The translations under genes were made by a program, and so were the position numbers. Under the pieces are notes generated by a model that saw only the letters and a program-made list of their open reading frames with translations, had not been told where the DNA came from and ran no database searches. Positions 14,667 through 23,059 of a DNA stretch of 38,032 nucleotides are shown here, one piece after another (position 1 is the stretch's first letter; each line of letters starts with the position of its first letter). Source of the DNA: DATFLS01 sp964413425 (GTDB lineage: Bacteria > Fidelibacterota > JAANXI01); assembly GCA_964413425.1 (NCBI GenBank), contig CAYPST010000030.1, positions 1 through 38,032 on the forward strand. Reading direction: 5' to 3'.

Positions 14667-15787
14667 TAAATCTCGTATTTGTGATATTTACATTCCAGGG
14701 GGCCGTTATACAGGGTGTAGCGTTTGGACGTGCGCAGTCCAACATGCTTGATGGCTTCCTTATTGCTACTCAGAATCCAGGCCGTATGACCTGGATACTT
14801 CTGCTTCAGGGTGTCTCCGATGCGCTGATAGAACTCCACAATATCCTCTGTTTTCATCCGCTCGCCATAGGGAGGATTCATTATCACAATCCCCTGATCG
14901 GTGGAGGGGACACGTTTCTCAAAGGGAGTGAGCGAGAGTTTAATGTCATCTTCCACTCCGGCACGCACCACATTTTGTCGAGCCATTTTCAGGGCTTCGG
15001 CGTCCGCATCAGAACCCAGTAAAGGCACCTCACACTTTTCTATGCTCTCCCGTGCCCTCGTCTGCAGTTTTTCCCAGAGCGCCTGATCGTAGTCTGGCCA
15101 GTACTGAAATCCGAAAGCATTGCGCAGCAGGCCCGGCGCGATATTGCGGGCATACAGAGCCGCCTCAATGAGGATAGTACCGGAACCACACATGGGATCA
15201 GTCAGACTGCTCCGGCAGTCCCATCCCGAAAGCAGGATCATTCCGGCAGCCAGGGCTTCGTTCAGGGGCGCCTCGCCAGCTTGCAGCCGGTATCCGCGCC
15301 TGTGCAGTGAATCTCCGGAACTGTCCAGTGACAACACACACTCATCATCATTAATATAGATGTTGAGCTGCAGTGAAGGGGTTTTCACGTCAACCGAAGG
15401 CCGCTCACCGGTGTATTGCCGGAACTGGTCCACCACGGCATCTTTTACCCGGAGTGCGACGTACTGAGAATGGGTGAAATACTTCGAGTTCACCACACTA
15501 TCAACCGCCAGGGTATCGCTCAGGGACATATACTCGCCCCAATCGATCTCCCGGACCTGCTCGTAAAATGCCTGATCGCTGCGGGCATGAAAGGTATGGA
15601 TGGGCTTCAACACCCGCAGTGCGGTTCGCAATTCCAGATTGGCACGGTACATCAGGGCTGTATTTCCCTCAAACTGCACCGCCCGATTCATCTTCACGAT
15701 CTCTTCGGCACCCAACTGTCGTAATTCTTCCACCAAAACCTCTTCCAGGCCGGTCAGAGTGGTGGCGGTGAATGTCTGCTGGTTCAT
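14663..15787 (-). CDS. rlmL: THUMP-domain class I SAM-dependent rRNA methyltransferase (RlmL-like)
   Basis: A 374-residue protein. An N-terminal THUMP-type RNA-binding region covers about residues 1-155. It is followed by a Rossmann methyltransferase with DPMCGSGT (197-204, SAM binding) and catalytic NPPYGER (304-310), typical of N2-guanine methylation of 23S rRNA as in the N-terminal half of E. coli RlmL. The RlmK half is absent, as in most bacteria with the short form. It starts at ATG 15787, 24 bases after the upstream hydratase gene, so it probably shares its transcript; no ribosome site is seen. Confidence 0.88.
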   Translation of the reverse strand: MNQQTFTATTLTGLEEVLVEELRQLGAEEIVKMNRAVQFEGNTALMYRANLELRTALRVLKPIHTFHARSDQAFYEQVREIDWGEYMSLSDTLAVDSVVNSKYFTHSQYVALRVKDAVVDQFRQYTGERPSVDVKTPSLQLNIYINDDECVLSLDSSGDSLHRRGYRLQAGEAPLNEALAAGMILLSGWDCRSSLTDPMCGSGTILIEAALYARNIAPGLLRNAFGFQYWPDYDQALWEKLQTRARESIEKCEVPLLGSDADAEALKMARQNVVRAGVEDDIKLSLTPFEKRVPSTDQGIVIMNPPYGERMKTEDIVEFYQRIGDTLKQKYPGHTAWILSSNKEAIKHVGLRTSKRYTLYNGPLECKYHKYEIY

Positions 15788-15811
15788 GCTTTTTGCTGTG
15801 CACTGACCGAG

Positions 15812-16774
15812 TTATTCTACCAGTCGCACCTCAATTGACCCAAGACTGGTGAAAGAAACGACTGCTTTATCTCCAGCTCCCATTGTGGGATTCTCGTATA
15901 ACGAGCCGGTGAGAATGAAATCCCCTTCGCGCAGCTGCCGCCCATGTTTGGGAAGCTCGTTAGCCAGCCAGAGCACGGCATCCATAGGATCCCCGGCTTC
16001 TCCCATTATCGCCTGTGCAGATCCGCGGGCTTGTTCTTCGCCGTTCACGGTAATCCAGGCTTCTTCCCGATCGAAATCCACTGCATCCAGGGCCAACCGT
16101 TTCCCGTTAAATATCGCACCACCATGGGAGACGCCATCCGCAATCAGATGGGCGGTGGTCTCAGTATCCGGTTGATCCTCGCTCACCGGACGCTGTCTGG
16201 AGGAGATGATTTCCACGCCGCCGCTGATACCGTCGATTGCCCGGAGCAGCTCATCTCTGCTGATTCCCGGACCCGGAAGATCCTCACCAATCCATACTGT
16301 TATTTCCGCCTCAACCATGGGTTCGTCTGTGGTGAGCTTCCTGAGGTGAAACCGCTCACCTGATTGGTAGACCTGTGATTCCAGCGAATACCCGAACAGC
16401 GGACCCGGCGGCACTCCCGGCTCGGTAATGCGGGTGCCGCCCATTTTCCAACCGGCCAGAGATTCTCCTGCCTCCTCCTGCGCCTCCAGGGTCATCAGCT
16501 GAATACGATACGCACTTACCCGGTCCATTTTGGGATACCGCAGCGCCAGGGCTCTGGTGAACTGCTGGTTCCGGCGTGCCTGGAGCAAATGGTCTGCGAT
16601 AGTCTGCAAATGCTCATTGGGGCCCAGCTGCTCGGTGATCTCCCGCGAACCCGTTTCAGTCTGCTGTGTACTGCAGGCAGAAACGATAAAAAGCATGCTC
16701 AAAACTATGAACGTGGCAGTCCTGATATGCTTCCTTCGAGGGGACTTTCCTTCTCCTGCCAATTCCTCTCTCAT
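15812..16774 (-). CDS. Lipoprotein form of 2-keto-4-pentenoate hydratase/FAH-like enzyme
   Basis: A 320-residue protein from ATG 16774, chosen because GGGAG lies about 8 bases upstream (GTG 16798 is an alternative). After a basic N-terminus, TATFIVLSMLFIVSAC forms a signal with lipobox VSAC, so the protein is exported and lipid-anchored. The rest matches MhpD-type hydratases: AYRIQLMTLEA, GWKMGGT, GPLFGYSLES, EAEITVWIGEDL with metal-binding acids, GDPMDAVLWLANEL, and a final LTGSLYENPTMGAGDKA. The usual enzymes are cytosolic and hydrate 2-hydroxypentadienoate in aromatic degradation. A secreted version is uncommon, so the substrate is unknown. It follows the SGNH gene by 63 bases. Confidence 0.75.
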   Translation of the reverse strand: MREELAGEGKSPRRKHIRTATFIVLSMLFIVSACSTQQTETGSREITEQLGPNEHLQTIADHLLQARRNQQFTRALALRYPKMDRVSAYRIQLMTLEAQEEAGESLAGWKMGGTRITEPGVPPGPLFGYSLESQVYQSGERFHLRKLTTDEPMVEAEITVWIGEDLPGPGISRDELLRAIDGISGGVEIISSRQRPVSEDQPDTETTAHLIADGVSHGGAIFNGKRLALDAVDFDREEAWITVNGEEQARGSAQAIMGEAGDPMDAVLWLANELPKHGRQLREGDFILTGSLYENPTMGAGDKAVVSFTSLGSIEVRLVE

Positions 16775-16837
16775 AATTTCTCTCCCGATTGTATTCACCT
16801 ATTATTTCTCCGGTATGATATCCCATACGAGGCATTC

Positions 16838-17623
16838 TTATCCCATGGATTGCAGGGTCCGGAGCCAGGCCCGGGCCATCAGATAACATCCGGCGGTGGA
16901 CGGATGGACGCCATCAGCCGACCAGTAGGTTTGCGGTGCATGGCGGCTTGCCTCATTGAACACTGACTGATATTCTATGAAAGTCGCCTTGTAATCGGAG
17001 GCGATGTTCCTGGCCGCTTCCTGATATCTCCGAAATGTGGGAAACCAGCTCTCATCGACCGCACTGCCCTCCGGAAGGGCAAACGGTTCACCAATAATGA
17101 GTTGAACGTCTGGCAAGACTTCTTTGGTACGGTCTAACAACGCCCGGAAATCCTGTTCATAGGTCTCGGAGGTTCCATCGTATCCGTGGGTCAGGGCGTG
17201 CCAGAAATCGTTCACGCCAATCAGGATACTCAGGATATCCGGTTGAAGCTGGATACAGTCTTCCTCCCATCGAATGGCCAGCTGAAAGACTTTATTGCCA
17301 CTGATTCCCCGGTTATAGCACCGTAAATTCTTTTCAGGCAGCGCGCCAAGTAACTCCGCAGCTGCCAGCAACACATAACCCGGACCGAGACCGCGCTGAC
17401 CATTCGGAGCGGTGTGTTCTCTATCCCGTCCGGCGTCCGTGATGGAATCTCCCTGAAAGACAACGACACCGTCTTCCGGGATGGCGGGATAGGAATGCGA
17501 TTCAACCTGGTGCGGTGTGGCTGTCAGCGTCGAGGACGAGTAGAAGCTCCCGCCTAATGCGGCAAGTGTCGCTGCGGTGATGCGTTGTAAAAACTTGCGG
17601 CGCCCCGAATCCCGACTGTTCAT
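16838..17623 (-). CDS. Tat-exported SGNH/GDSL hydrolase
   Basis: This is a 261-residue protein from ATG 17623, which has AAGGAG 8 bases upstream. An earlier in-frame codon at 17668 lacks one. A Tat signal (GRRKFLQRITAATLAALGG) is followed by the SGNH blocks: FQGDSITDAG (catalytic Ser), NRGISGN (Gly), ILIGVNDFWH (Asn) and SADGVHPSTAG (Asp/His). The fold is that of acyl-esterases, including rhamnogalacturonan acetylesterases and lysophospholipases. Its place ahead of the lipoprotein hydratase suggests a joint role in breaking down an extracytoplasmic compound, which is inference. Confidence 0.87.
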   Translation of the reverse strand: MNSRDSGRRKFLQRITAATLAALGGSFYSSSTLTATPHQVESHSYPAIPEDGVVVFQGDSITDAGRDREHTAPNGQRGLGPGYVLLAAAELLGALPEKNLRCYNRGISGNKVFQLAIRWEEDCIQLQPDILSILIGVNDFWHALTHGYDGTSETYEQDFRALLDRTKEVLPDVQLIIGEPFALPEGSAVDESWFPTFRRYQEAARNIASDYKATFIEYQSVFNEASRHAPQTYWSADGVHPSTAGCYLMARAWLRTLQSMG

Positions 17624-17792
17624 GCTGTACTCCTTGTCACTGTGAATAAGATTGCTTGAAAGTAGCACATACCGGCGAATCTATCAATTCAAAACCTTGT
17701 AACTCGGGAATCCGCACGGGAAGCAATTCAGCGGCAATGTTCCGGTTTTACGTGATATAGAGAAAATTTCAAGCAAGGGAGAAAAGTAAAAA

Positions 17793-18302
17793 CTATCCGA
17801 CTCGCACGTGATGCTCTCTGGCTTCTTTCATGAGTTCCGGCAGCACCTTTGCCTTCTGTTTGATGTCCACATCCTTCAGTCCGATGGTGGTCGAACCGCG
17901 GGTTTCAGTATACACCACCAGGTTACCTTTACTATGATCGATTCGGTTCACTTCTCTCCAGAGAAGAGAAAAACGTCCCCACTCCGAAAGATGCCCATGC
18001 AATCCCTTCTCATCAAAACTCAGATAGTAGGGCGCGCTTAACCGGGGGCCGGCGAGAGCGGAAAAAATCGTGAACGCTCCGAGTACAATCCCAAAGATCT
18101 GCCACAATCCAACCGGTTGGTCCAGCACATTTAAAATAATCAAGAAAAGCCCGACCAGCAGCAGAAGCAGCCGCTGCCGGGGTTGAATGATGCCTGTACC
18201 GAAAAACTGCCCGACAGCGCTTCCACCGCCAAGGAACAGCGTCCTATCCTGTGAAGATCTTCTCATTGGAATACGTTTTAAATAGAAATTATGGGTAACC
18301 AA
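17793..18302 (-). CDS. Small membrane protein with a PH-like cytosolic domain
   Basis: A 169-residue protein (TTG 18302, or 157 residues from ATG 18266; neither has a clear ribosome site). Two membrane helices lie at about residues 44-60 and 66-84 (RLLLLLVGLFLIILNVL; FGIVLGAFTIFSAL). Then comes a beta-rich domain YYLSFDEKGLHGHLSEWGRFSLLWREVNRIDHS like bacterial PH/YcxB/YdbS-type domains. No function is known. The gap to the next gene upstream (18303-18669) holds a decayed repeat and an open frame with no start codon. Confidence 0.6.
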   Translation of the reverse strand: MVTHNFYLKRIPMRRSSQDRTLFLGGGSAVGQFFGTGIIQPRQRLLLLLVGLFLIILNVLDQPVGLWQIFGIVLGAFTIFSALAGPRLSAPYYLSFDEKGLHGHLSEWGRFSLLWREVNRIDHSKGNLVVYTETRGSTTIGLKDVDIKQKAKVLPELMKEAREHHVRVG

Positions 18303-18493
18303 ACGATTTACCGGTTACGTATGTGCTGCTGGACTTTGTCACTGGTTCGTTTGCGAAGGGCATCAGAAGCAATCCATCGGATAGACTGAACCACTTCCGC
18401 CTGCACTGCGACTCTCGCCCTGGTAAAAAGTCTGAAATTCGCAAATCCTCTTTTTGTAATTGCGGAAAACCCGCTTGAAAGTCAATATCTTTT

Positions 18494-18610
18494 ATGACTA
18501 TTGAGTCTGTTTAGAAAACGCCTCGCAGAGATCCCGTGACGACGGGACAGAGATCGCCTCAACGGGATCCCTTCGGGACAAAGGACGCAAAGAAATAATA
18601 AGGATTCATA
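18494..18610 (+). repeat. Decayed member of dispersed palindromic repeat family
   Basis: The left end ATGACTATTGAGTCTGTTT then AGAAAACGCCTCGC combines the TIR start of the intact elements (ATGACTATT) with the module of the 4480 copy. Internal CCCGT-gacg-ACGGG hairpin and GGGATCCCTTCGGGACAAAG follow. The right TIR is not recognisable; the right limit is approximate. Confidence 0.55.
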
Positions 18611-18669
18611 CTGTCAAACCGAAAAACATCTTTGGGTGCATCAAACTATCTTTTCTCCCGGCAGAGTGA

Positions 18670-19335
18670 CTACAGGAGCCCGAGAAGCGTCAGTCCGTCG
18701 TACAAAAGAAACAGGGCCAACACCCCCAGAGCCAATCCCAGAAAGCCCATGAGATACCGGTATATTCTGCCGGACAAAAAGGTTTTATATTTTCCAACGA
18801 TAATGGCCAGAAGGATCTTGGACCCAACCAGCAGAACATAAAAGCTCCCCACAAACGCAGCGGCCGCCAGGGAGCTTATGTCAGTTGCCTTCAGGATGAT
18901 AGGTGCTCCGACCGTAATCCAGAACAGATAGGGATGCGGGTTCAGGAGATTCGCCAGAATCCCCTTCTGCATCGATTTCGGCGCTCCTTCCCGTGGATAT
19001 ATGGTTGCTTCAGTGGTTTGGAAGCTTTCATACGCCAGATACATTACAAACAGAAAACCGGCAATCGAGATACCGCCGAGGAGCGGCTCGAATTGGGCTA
19101 CCTGTCCCACCAAAAATAAAGAGAATACAATAATAGGAAAATCAGTGATCAACGGTACCATTGAAACCTTAATCCCTTCTTTGATACTGTATTTCAAGGT
19201 TTCGGTAATCACCAATGCCAGAATCGGCCCCGGGGCCATACCAGCGGATAATCCCAGAATAGTCCCGGAAGCAAGGTACTGGAGCATGATTCTTACGACG
19301 GATTCCCGGGTTGTTGCAGGCGGCTCATTCGACAA
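18670..19335 (-). CDS. LysE-family amino-acid exporter
   Basis: A 221-residue polytopic inner-membrane protein with about six membrane segments. The family signature is GTILGLSAGMAPGPILALVITETL (residues 24-47). The later FLFVMYLAYESFQ and GILANLLNPHPYLFWITVGAP correspond to the conserved FxxGxLxNLxNPK/HP region. LysE/RhtB proteins export amino acids or small zwitterions. TTG 19335 has AGGGA close upstream; ATG 19287 (MLQYLASG...) would fit the usual family N-terminus and is an alternative. The substrate is not deducible. Confidence 0.85.
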   Translation of the reverse strand: MSNEPPATTRESVVRIMLQYLASGTILGLSAGMAPGPILALVITETLKYSIKEGIKVSMVPLITDFPIIVFSLFLVGQVAQFEPLLGGISIAGFLFVMYLAYESFQTTEATIYPREGAPKSMQKGILANLLNPHPYLFWITVGAPIILKATDISSLAAAAFVGSFYVLLVGSKILLAIIVGKYKTFLSGRIYRYLMGFLGLALGVLALFLLYDGLTLLGLL

Positions 19336-19397
19336 ACTTCCCTGTTATGGTATAGCATAGTGAGGAACAGGACGAGAATGATCACTGGGAACCAAAT

Positions 19398-20021
19398 CTA
19401 CCCCAGCACCCCTTTCATCTCTTCTGTGGTAAGGGTTTCGGTAAACAATGCTCCACCCGGATCCAGGGGTTTCGATTCCGGGAGCGTACCCAGGTCAAAC
19501 GGTTCGAAACCCGCATCGCGAACCAGATCGGCTGCCACTGTTTTCGCCTGCTCATCATCTCCGGCTATGGGTATGGCCACCCGGTGATCCTGTCGATGAT
19601 GTTCGGTTTGCAGGGTTCTGTAATACACACTGCTGAATGCCCGCACCACCTTCGAATCCGGCAGTCGTTCCTGAGTGGCAACACCGGCGGCGATTCCACG
19701 CCGCTGAATCTCAGTCGCCACTTCTCCGTCTCTGTTCGGAAAGGGGTTCATCGCATCCAGCACGACTTTTCCGGCAAGATGCGCCTTGATTTTCGGGAAC
19801 GTAACCCGAACTCCCTTCAGGGGCATTGCCAGGAAGACCACCTCACTTAATTGGGCTGCTTCTTCGACGCTTCCCGCACGGGCATTCCCGCCGATATCCT
19901 TCACCAGCCCGGTGAGCTTTTCCGGATGGCGCGAACTTACCATCACATGATGGCCGGCACTTGCCCAGAGCTTCGCCAGTGTTCCGCCAATATCGCCGGT
20001 CCCGATGATACCTATGTTCAA
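19398..20021 (-). CDS. NADP/F420-dependent oxidoreductase-like Rossmann protein
   Basis: The start is taken as TTG 20021 because a perfect AAGGAGG lies 5 bases upstream and the product then begins MNIGIIGTGDIGGTLAKLW, the standard opening of this family. Upstream in-frame starts (20036, 20138) would bury the ribosome site in coding sequence. About 207 residues. GIIGTGDIGG binds dinucleotide, VSSRHP replaces the NADP-specific loop, and VFLAMPLKGV and DAMNPFPNRDGEV follow the F420:NADP oxidoreductase (Npd) pattern. Many bacterial homologues do not use F420, so the cofactor partner is open. Confidence 0.8.
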   Translation of the reverse strand: MNIGIIGTGDIGGTLAKLWASAGHHVMVSSRHPEKLTGLVKDIGGNARAGSVEEAAQLSEVVFLAMPLKGVRVTFPKIKAHLAGKVVLDAMNPFPNRDGEVATEIQRRGIAAGVATQERLPDSKVVRAFSSVYYRTLQTEHHRQDHRVAIPIAGDDEQAKTVAADLVRDAGFEPFDLGTLPESKPLDPGGALFTETLTTEEMKGVLG

Positions 20022-20212
20022 TCTATCCTCCTTCATTTTTACAATATCGGTTTCATGAAAATAGATAGCGAATAATCGGCGCAAATGCAATGACAGGCAT
20101 GTGTGCCGGCATAACAGTTCCCGGCCTGAACCAAACAACCCTTTCGGTTTCCGCTTTCCGGCTTATTGCTTCCGACCTCATTCCCGGCAACCTTATTTAT
20201 GTCAGCGCCGGA

Positions 20213-20848
20213 CTAGTCAAGCAGAGATTTCGCCACACTGACGGACTGATAGGCATCAGGCGCATACCCATCCGCGCCGATTTCACTGGCGAACCGTTCA
20301 TTGACCGGAGCACCGCCTATCAGCACCTTCACCTGGTTTCGCACCCCGGATTCTTTCAACGCCTGCAGTGTTTCCCGCATCTGGATCATGGTAGTCGTCA
20401 GCAGGGCAGACATGGCCACGATATTCGCCTGCCTGCTTTGCAGCGCCTCCAGAAATTGTTCCGCAGAGACGTCCACTCCCAGGTCGTGTATTTCAAACCC
20501 ACTGCCTTCCAGCATCACGCACACCAGATTTTTCCCGATGTCATGCAGATCACCCTTCACTGTCCCGGCGATGACCGTGCCACGGGGTTTGACATTCGAA
20601 CTCACCAGATGGGGCTTGAGAACGTTCATCCCTTTTTTCATGGCACGGGCGGCGATCAGCATCTCCGGAACAAAGAATTCCTTTGCTTCATAGCGCCTGC
20701 CCACCTCAGCCATGGCTGCAATCAGCCCCTCATTCAGTATATCACTGGAATCTAGATCGTTGTCCAGAGCCTGTTGTACCTGTGAGACTACATAGTCCGC
20801 CTTTCCTTCAATAATACCATATCGAATCTCGTCCAGGATTTTACTCAT
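20213..20848 (-). CDS. Corrinoid protein of a methyltransferase system (MtaC/MtbC-like)
   Basis: A cobalamin-binding protein (211 residues from ATG 20848, preceded by GAGAGG at 9 bases; in-frame ATGs up to 20872 exist). An N-terminal four-helix cap (about 1-85, with ALDNDLDSSDILNEGLIAAM and VPEMLIAARAM) is followed by a B12-binding Rossmann domain. The cobalt-ligand motif is GDLHDIGKNLV (Asp-x-His-x-x-Gly, His about residue 102), with SALLTTTM and VLIGGAPV later. It carries a methyl group between a substrate methyltransferase and an acceptor. It directly follows the UroD-family gene, so the two form one functional pair. Confidence 0.9.
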   Translation of the reverse strand: MSKILDEIRYGIIEGKADYVVSQVQQALDNDLDSSDILNEGLIAAMAEVGRRYEAKEFFVPEMLIAARAMKKGMNVLKPHLVSSNVKPRGTVIAGTVKGDLHDIGKNLVCVMLEGSGFEIHDLGVDVSAEQFLEALQSRQANIVAMSALLTTTMIQMRETLQALKESGVRNQVKVLIGGAPVNERFASEIGADGYAPDAYQSVSVAKSLLD

Positions 20849-20967
20849 ATTGTTCATCCTCTCACTATTCATTCCGGTCTGCCGCTAATAAATTCCGTAT
20901 GGTGAAAAATCTGACCCTCACTTACCTGGATAGTCAATCCTGCTTTCATATCAAAGCGCTGAATTCG

Positions 20968-21981
20968 TCAGACAGAATAATTTCCGCAGGACCTCAGGGC
21001 TTCTGCCTGGGCCAGCAGATTTTCCTCCGGGGTGTTATCCGGAATTTCGCATCCGGCAGCACTGATACTGCGGCTCCCGCCGTCCCAGATACATTGTCGG
21101 GTTGCCTGTTTCACTTCGGCCGGTGTACCATTGAGCATCACATCCACCGGGTCAAAATTGCCGCAGACCGGAATGGCTCCGAACGCCTCGGCCGCCTCCT
21201 GCATATCCACCATCCAGTCGATATCGATGATATCGGCTCCCGATTCCGGCATCAGGTGCAGCAGATGCGTGGTGTCACCACAGATATGCAGGCGTGCCTT
21301 GCCGCCTGCCTCCTTCACCGCATCGAGAATACGGCGCTCGTACGGCAAAGCAAATTGTTGATACATCTCCGGGGAAATCTGAGAAGCGATCGCATCCCCG
21401 AGGCCCACTATATCCGCCCCCGCATCGACCTGAGCTTTCGCGAAAACGATTTCCGTCTGCACACAGACTTCCAGCAACTCGTGCACCCAGTCCGGTCGGT
21501 GGTAAAAATCCAGCATGAGCGTCACGTCTCCCCGCAGCACATTCGCCTCGGCAAGCGCCCCCTCTACCCAACCCATAATCGGTACTTCACCACCTACCTG
21601 TTTCCGGAACACCCTGATGGCTTCCAGGCGATCATTCATGCGCCGTCCAAAACCGATGGCAGCGGAAGGGAGTTTGTTTAGATCCTCCGGTACTGCGAGC
21701 AGAGGCGCTCTTCGCACAGGCATCCCATCGTCCGGGAATTCTATGTCGACACCGAAATCGGCCGCTTCCCGGTAGGGATCGGATATGGCCTGGACAATAT
21801 CCAGGTCAAAGGCGTCCAGCACTGCCATATTTGCCTCACATAAGATTCGATAATCTAAGTAGTATTTGGACAACTTCTGGCCGATATAATGGGCTGCGAA
21901 GACCATCATTATGTCAAAATTTGGCGGCCTGTCCACCTCACGCCCCTGGAGGCGCTCAGACATGCGTTCATACGAATTCAT
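20968..21981 (-). CDS. UroD-family cobalamin-dependent methyltransferase (MtaA/CmuA-like)
   Basis: A 337-residue TIM barrel of the uroporphyrinogen-decarboxylase superfamily. His232, Cys234 (LHICGDTT) and Cys311 (SAAGCEIP) form the Zn/thiol-activating site of MtaA/MtbA-type methyltransferases, which true UroD lacks. AGGA lies about 8 bases before the ATG. With the corrinoid protein 119 bases downstream it forms a methyl transfer pair. No substrate-specific methyltransferase (MtaB, MttB) or RamA-like activator is visible in the window, so the methyl donor and acceptor are unknown. Haem synthesis is unlikely given the motif and neighbour. Confidence 0.85.
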   Translation of the reverse strand: MNSYERMSERLQGREVDRPPNFDIMMVFAAHYIGQKLSKYYLDYRILCEANMAVLDAFDLDIVQAISDPYREAADFGVDIEFPDDGMPVRRAPLLAVPEDLNKLPSAAIGFGRRMNDRLEAIRVFRKQVGGEVPIMGWVEGALAEANVLRGDVTLMLDFYHRPDWVHELLEVCVQTEIVFAKAQVDAGADIVGLGDAIASQISPEMYQQFALPYERRILDAVKEAGGKARLHICGDTTHLLHLMPESGADIIDIDWMVDMQEAAEAFGAIPVCGNFDPVDVMLNGTPAEVKQATRQCIWDGGSRSISAAGCEIPDNTPEENLLAQAEALRSCGNYSV

Positions 21982-22191
21982 TGGCTGATCCTGATTCTGT
22001 AGAAATTATTTTTCACAGATGAAATTTCCCCGCTCTGCCGAAGCCGGAATCCTCATCGGGCAGCGTTTCCATAAGATATTATTTCAAAGATATAGCCGCT
22101 GTACTCCAGATGCAATTTTTAACATGCATGCAAAATGTATTTCGGTATTCAGGCAGATATTCTCCGGTTCATGATGCCACTGAATTTGTTT

Positions 22192-22213
22192 ACATTCATG
22201 GAGCCATGAATGT
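22192..22213. promoter_or_regulatory. Perfect 10-2-10 palindrome upstream of hisN-like gene
   Basis: ACATTCATGG-ag-CCATGAATGT, with no mismatch, lies 32 bases before ATG 22246 and in the divergent gap to the UroD-family gene. There is no T-run, so it is more like an operator than a terminator. The binding factor is unknown. Confidence 0.55.
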
Positions 22214-22245
22214 TAGTTCCCAGACAATAAAGCAAGGGAGACAGA

Positions 22246-23010
22246 ATGAACATTCAGGAGTATATCCGCTTTTTCCACACTCTGGCTGAGAAAAGCGCTG
22301 AGATCATCCGGCCGTATTTTTTCAATCCCGAAATCAGGATGGAATACAAGGCGGATGAGTCCCCGGTAACCACGGCGGATCGGGAAGCGGAAAAAGCCCT
22401 CCGGGCGCTTATCAACCGGCAGTATCCGCGGCACGGCATCATGGGTGAGGAACTTGGCAACGAAAAGGAAGATGCAGAATTTATCTGGACGCTGGATCCC
22501 ATCGATGGGACAATCGCCTTCACCACCGGCGTCCCCTTATTCGGCACCCTGGTAGGTCTGCTGCACAATAGGAAACCCATCGCAGGCATGATTCATCAAC
22601 CCATCACGGATTTGACCTGTATCGGCACCTCAGACCAGACCACCTTAAACGGACGGGCGGTGACAGTCAGATCCGTCTCCTCCCTGGAAAAAGCCACCTT
22701 GCTCACCACGGATATTAAAAACGTGCACGCCCACCGCAATTATACCTCTTTTCAGACGCTGATAGACCGGGTGAACATCTTCAGGACCTGGGCAGATTGC
22801 TACGGCTACCTTCTGGTGGCATGCGGCTATGCAGACATTATGGTGGATCCAATCATGCACGAGTGGGATAAGTTGCCCTTAATTCCAATCATCAGGAGTG
22901 CCGGAGGAACCATTACCGGTTGGGAAGGGGGAGATGTGCTACAGGCTGACTCCTGTGTAGCCGCCTCCAGAACGCTGCATTCCCGGGTGATTGACATGTT
23001 GAATGCGTGA
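22246..23010 (+). CDS. hisN: Inositol-monophosphatase-family phosphatase (histidinol-phosphatase HisN-like)
   Basis: A 254-residue Mg-dependent phosphatase. Metal-binding motifs seen are GEELG (67-71), WTLDPIDGT (81-89) and the late MHEWDKLPLIPIIRSAGG (about 204-221). Details such as VTTADREAEKALRALI and GTIAFTTGVPLFGTLVGLL match actinobacterial-type HisN histidinol-phosphatases better than SuhB or CysQ. No other histidine genes are here, so the substrate is inferred. AAGGGAG precedes the ATG. One of few plus-strand genes, it is divergent from the corrinoid operon. Confidence 0.82.
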   Translation: MNIQEYIRFFHTLAEKSAEIIRPYFFNPEIRMEYKADESPVTTADREAEKALRALINRQYPRHGIMGEELGNEKEDAEFIWTLDPIDGTIAFTTGVPLFGTLVGLLHNRKPIAGMIHQPITDLTCIGTSDQTTLNGRAVTVRSVSSLEKATLLTTDIKNVHAHRNYTSFQTLIDRVNIFRTWADCYGYLLVACGYADIMVDPIMHEWDKLPLIPIIRSAGGTITGWEGGDVLQADSCVAASRTLHSRVIDMLNA

Positions 23011-23059
23011 TTTCAGATGTGAGACTTCACTCTGATTCTCAGGAAGATTTTCGCACTTC

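Noticed and set aside
18308..18470. Open minus-strand frame before the PH-like gene
   Set aside because: More than 50 open codons with protein-like text, but no ATG and only internal GTG starts without a ribosome site; could be a remnant, not reported as a gene.
21982..22245. Cobalamin riboswitch upstream of the corrinoid operon
   Set aside because: No B12-box sequence or expected stem set was found on the minus strand.
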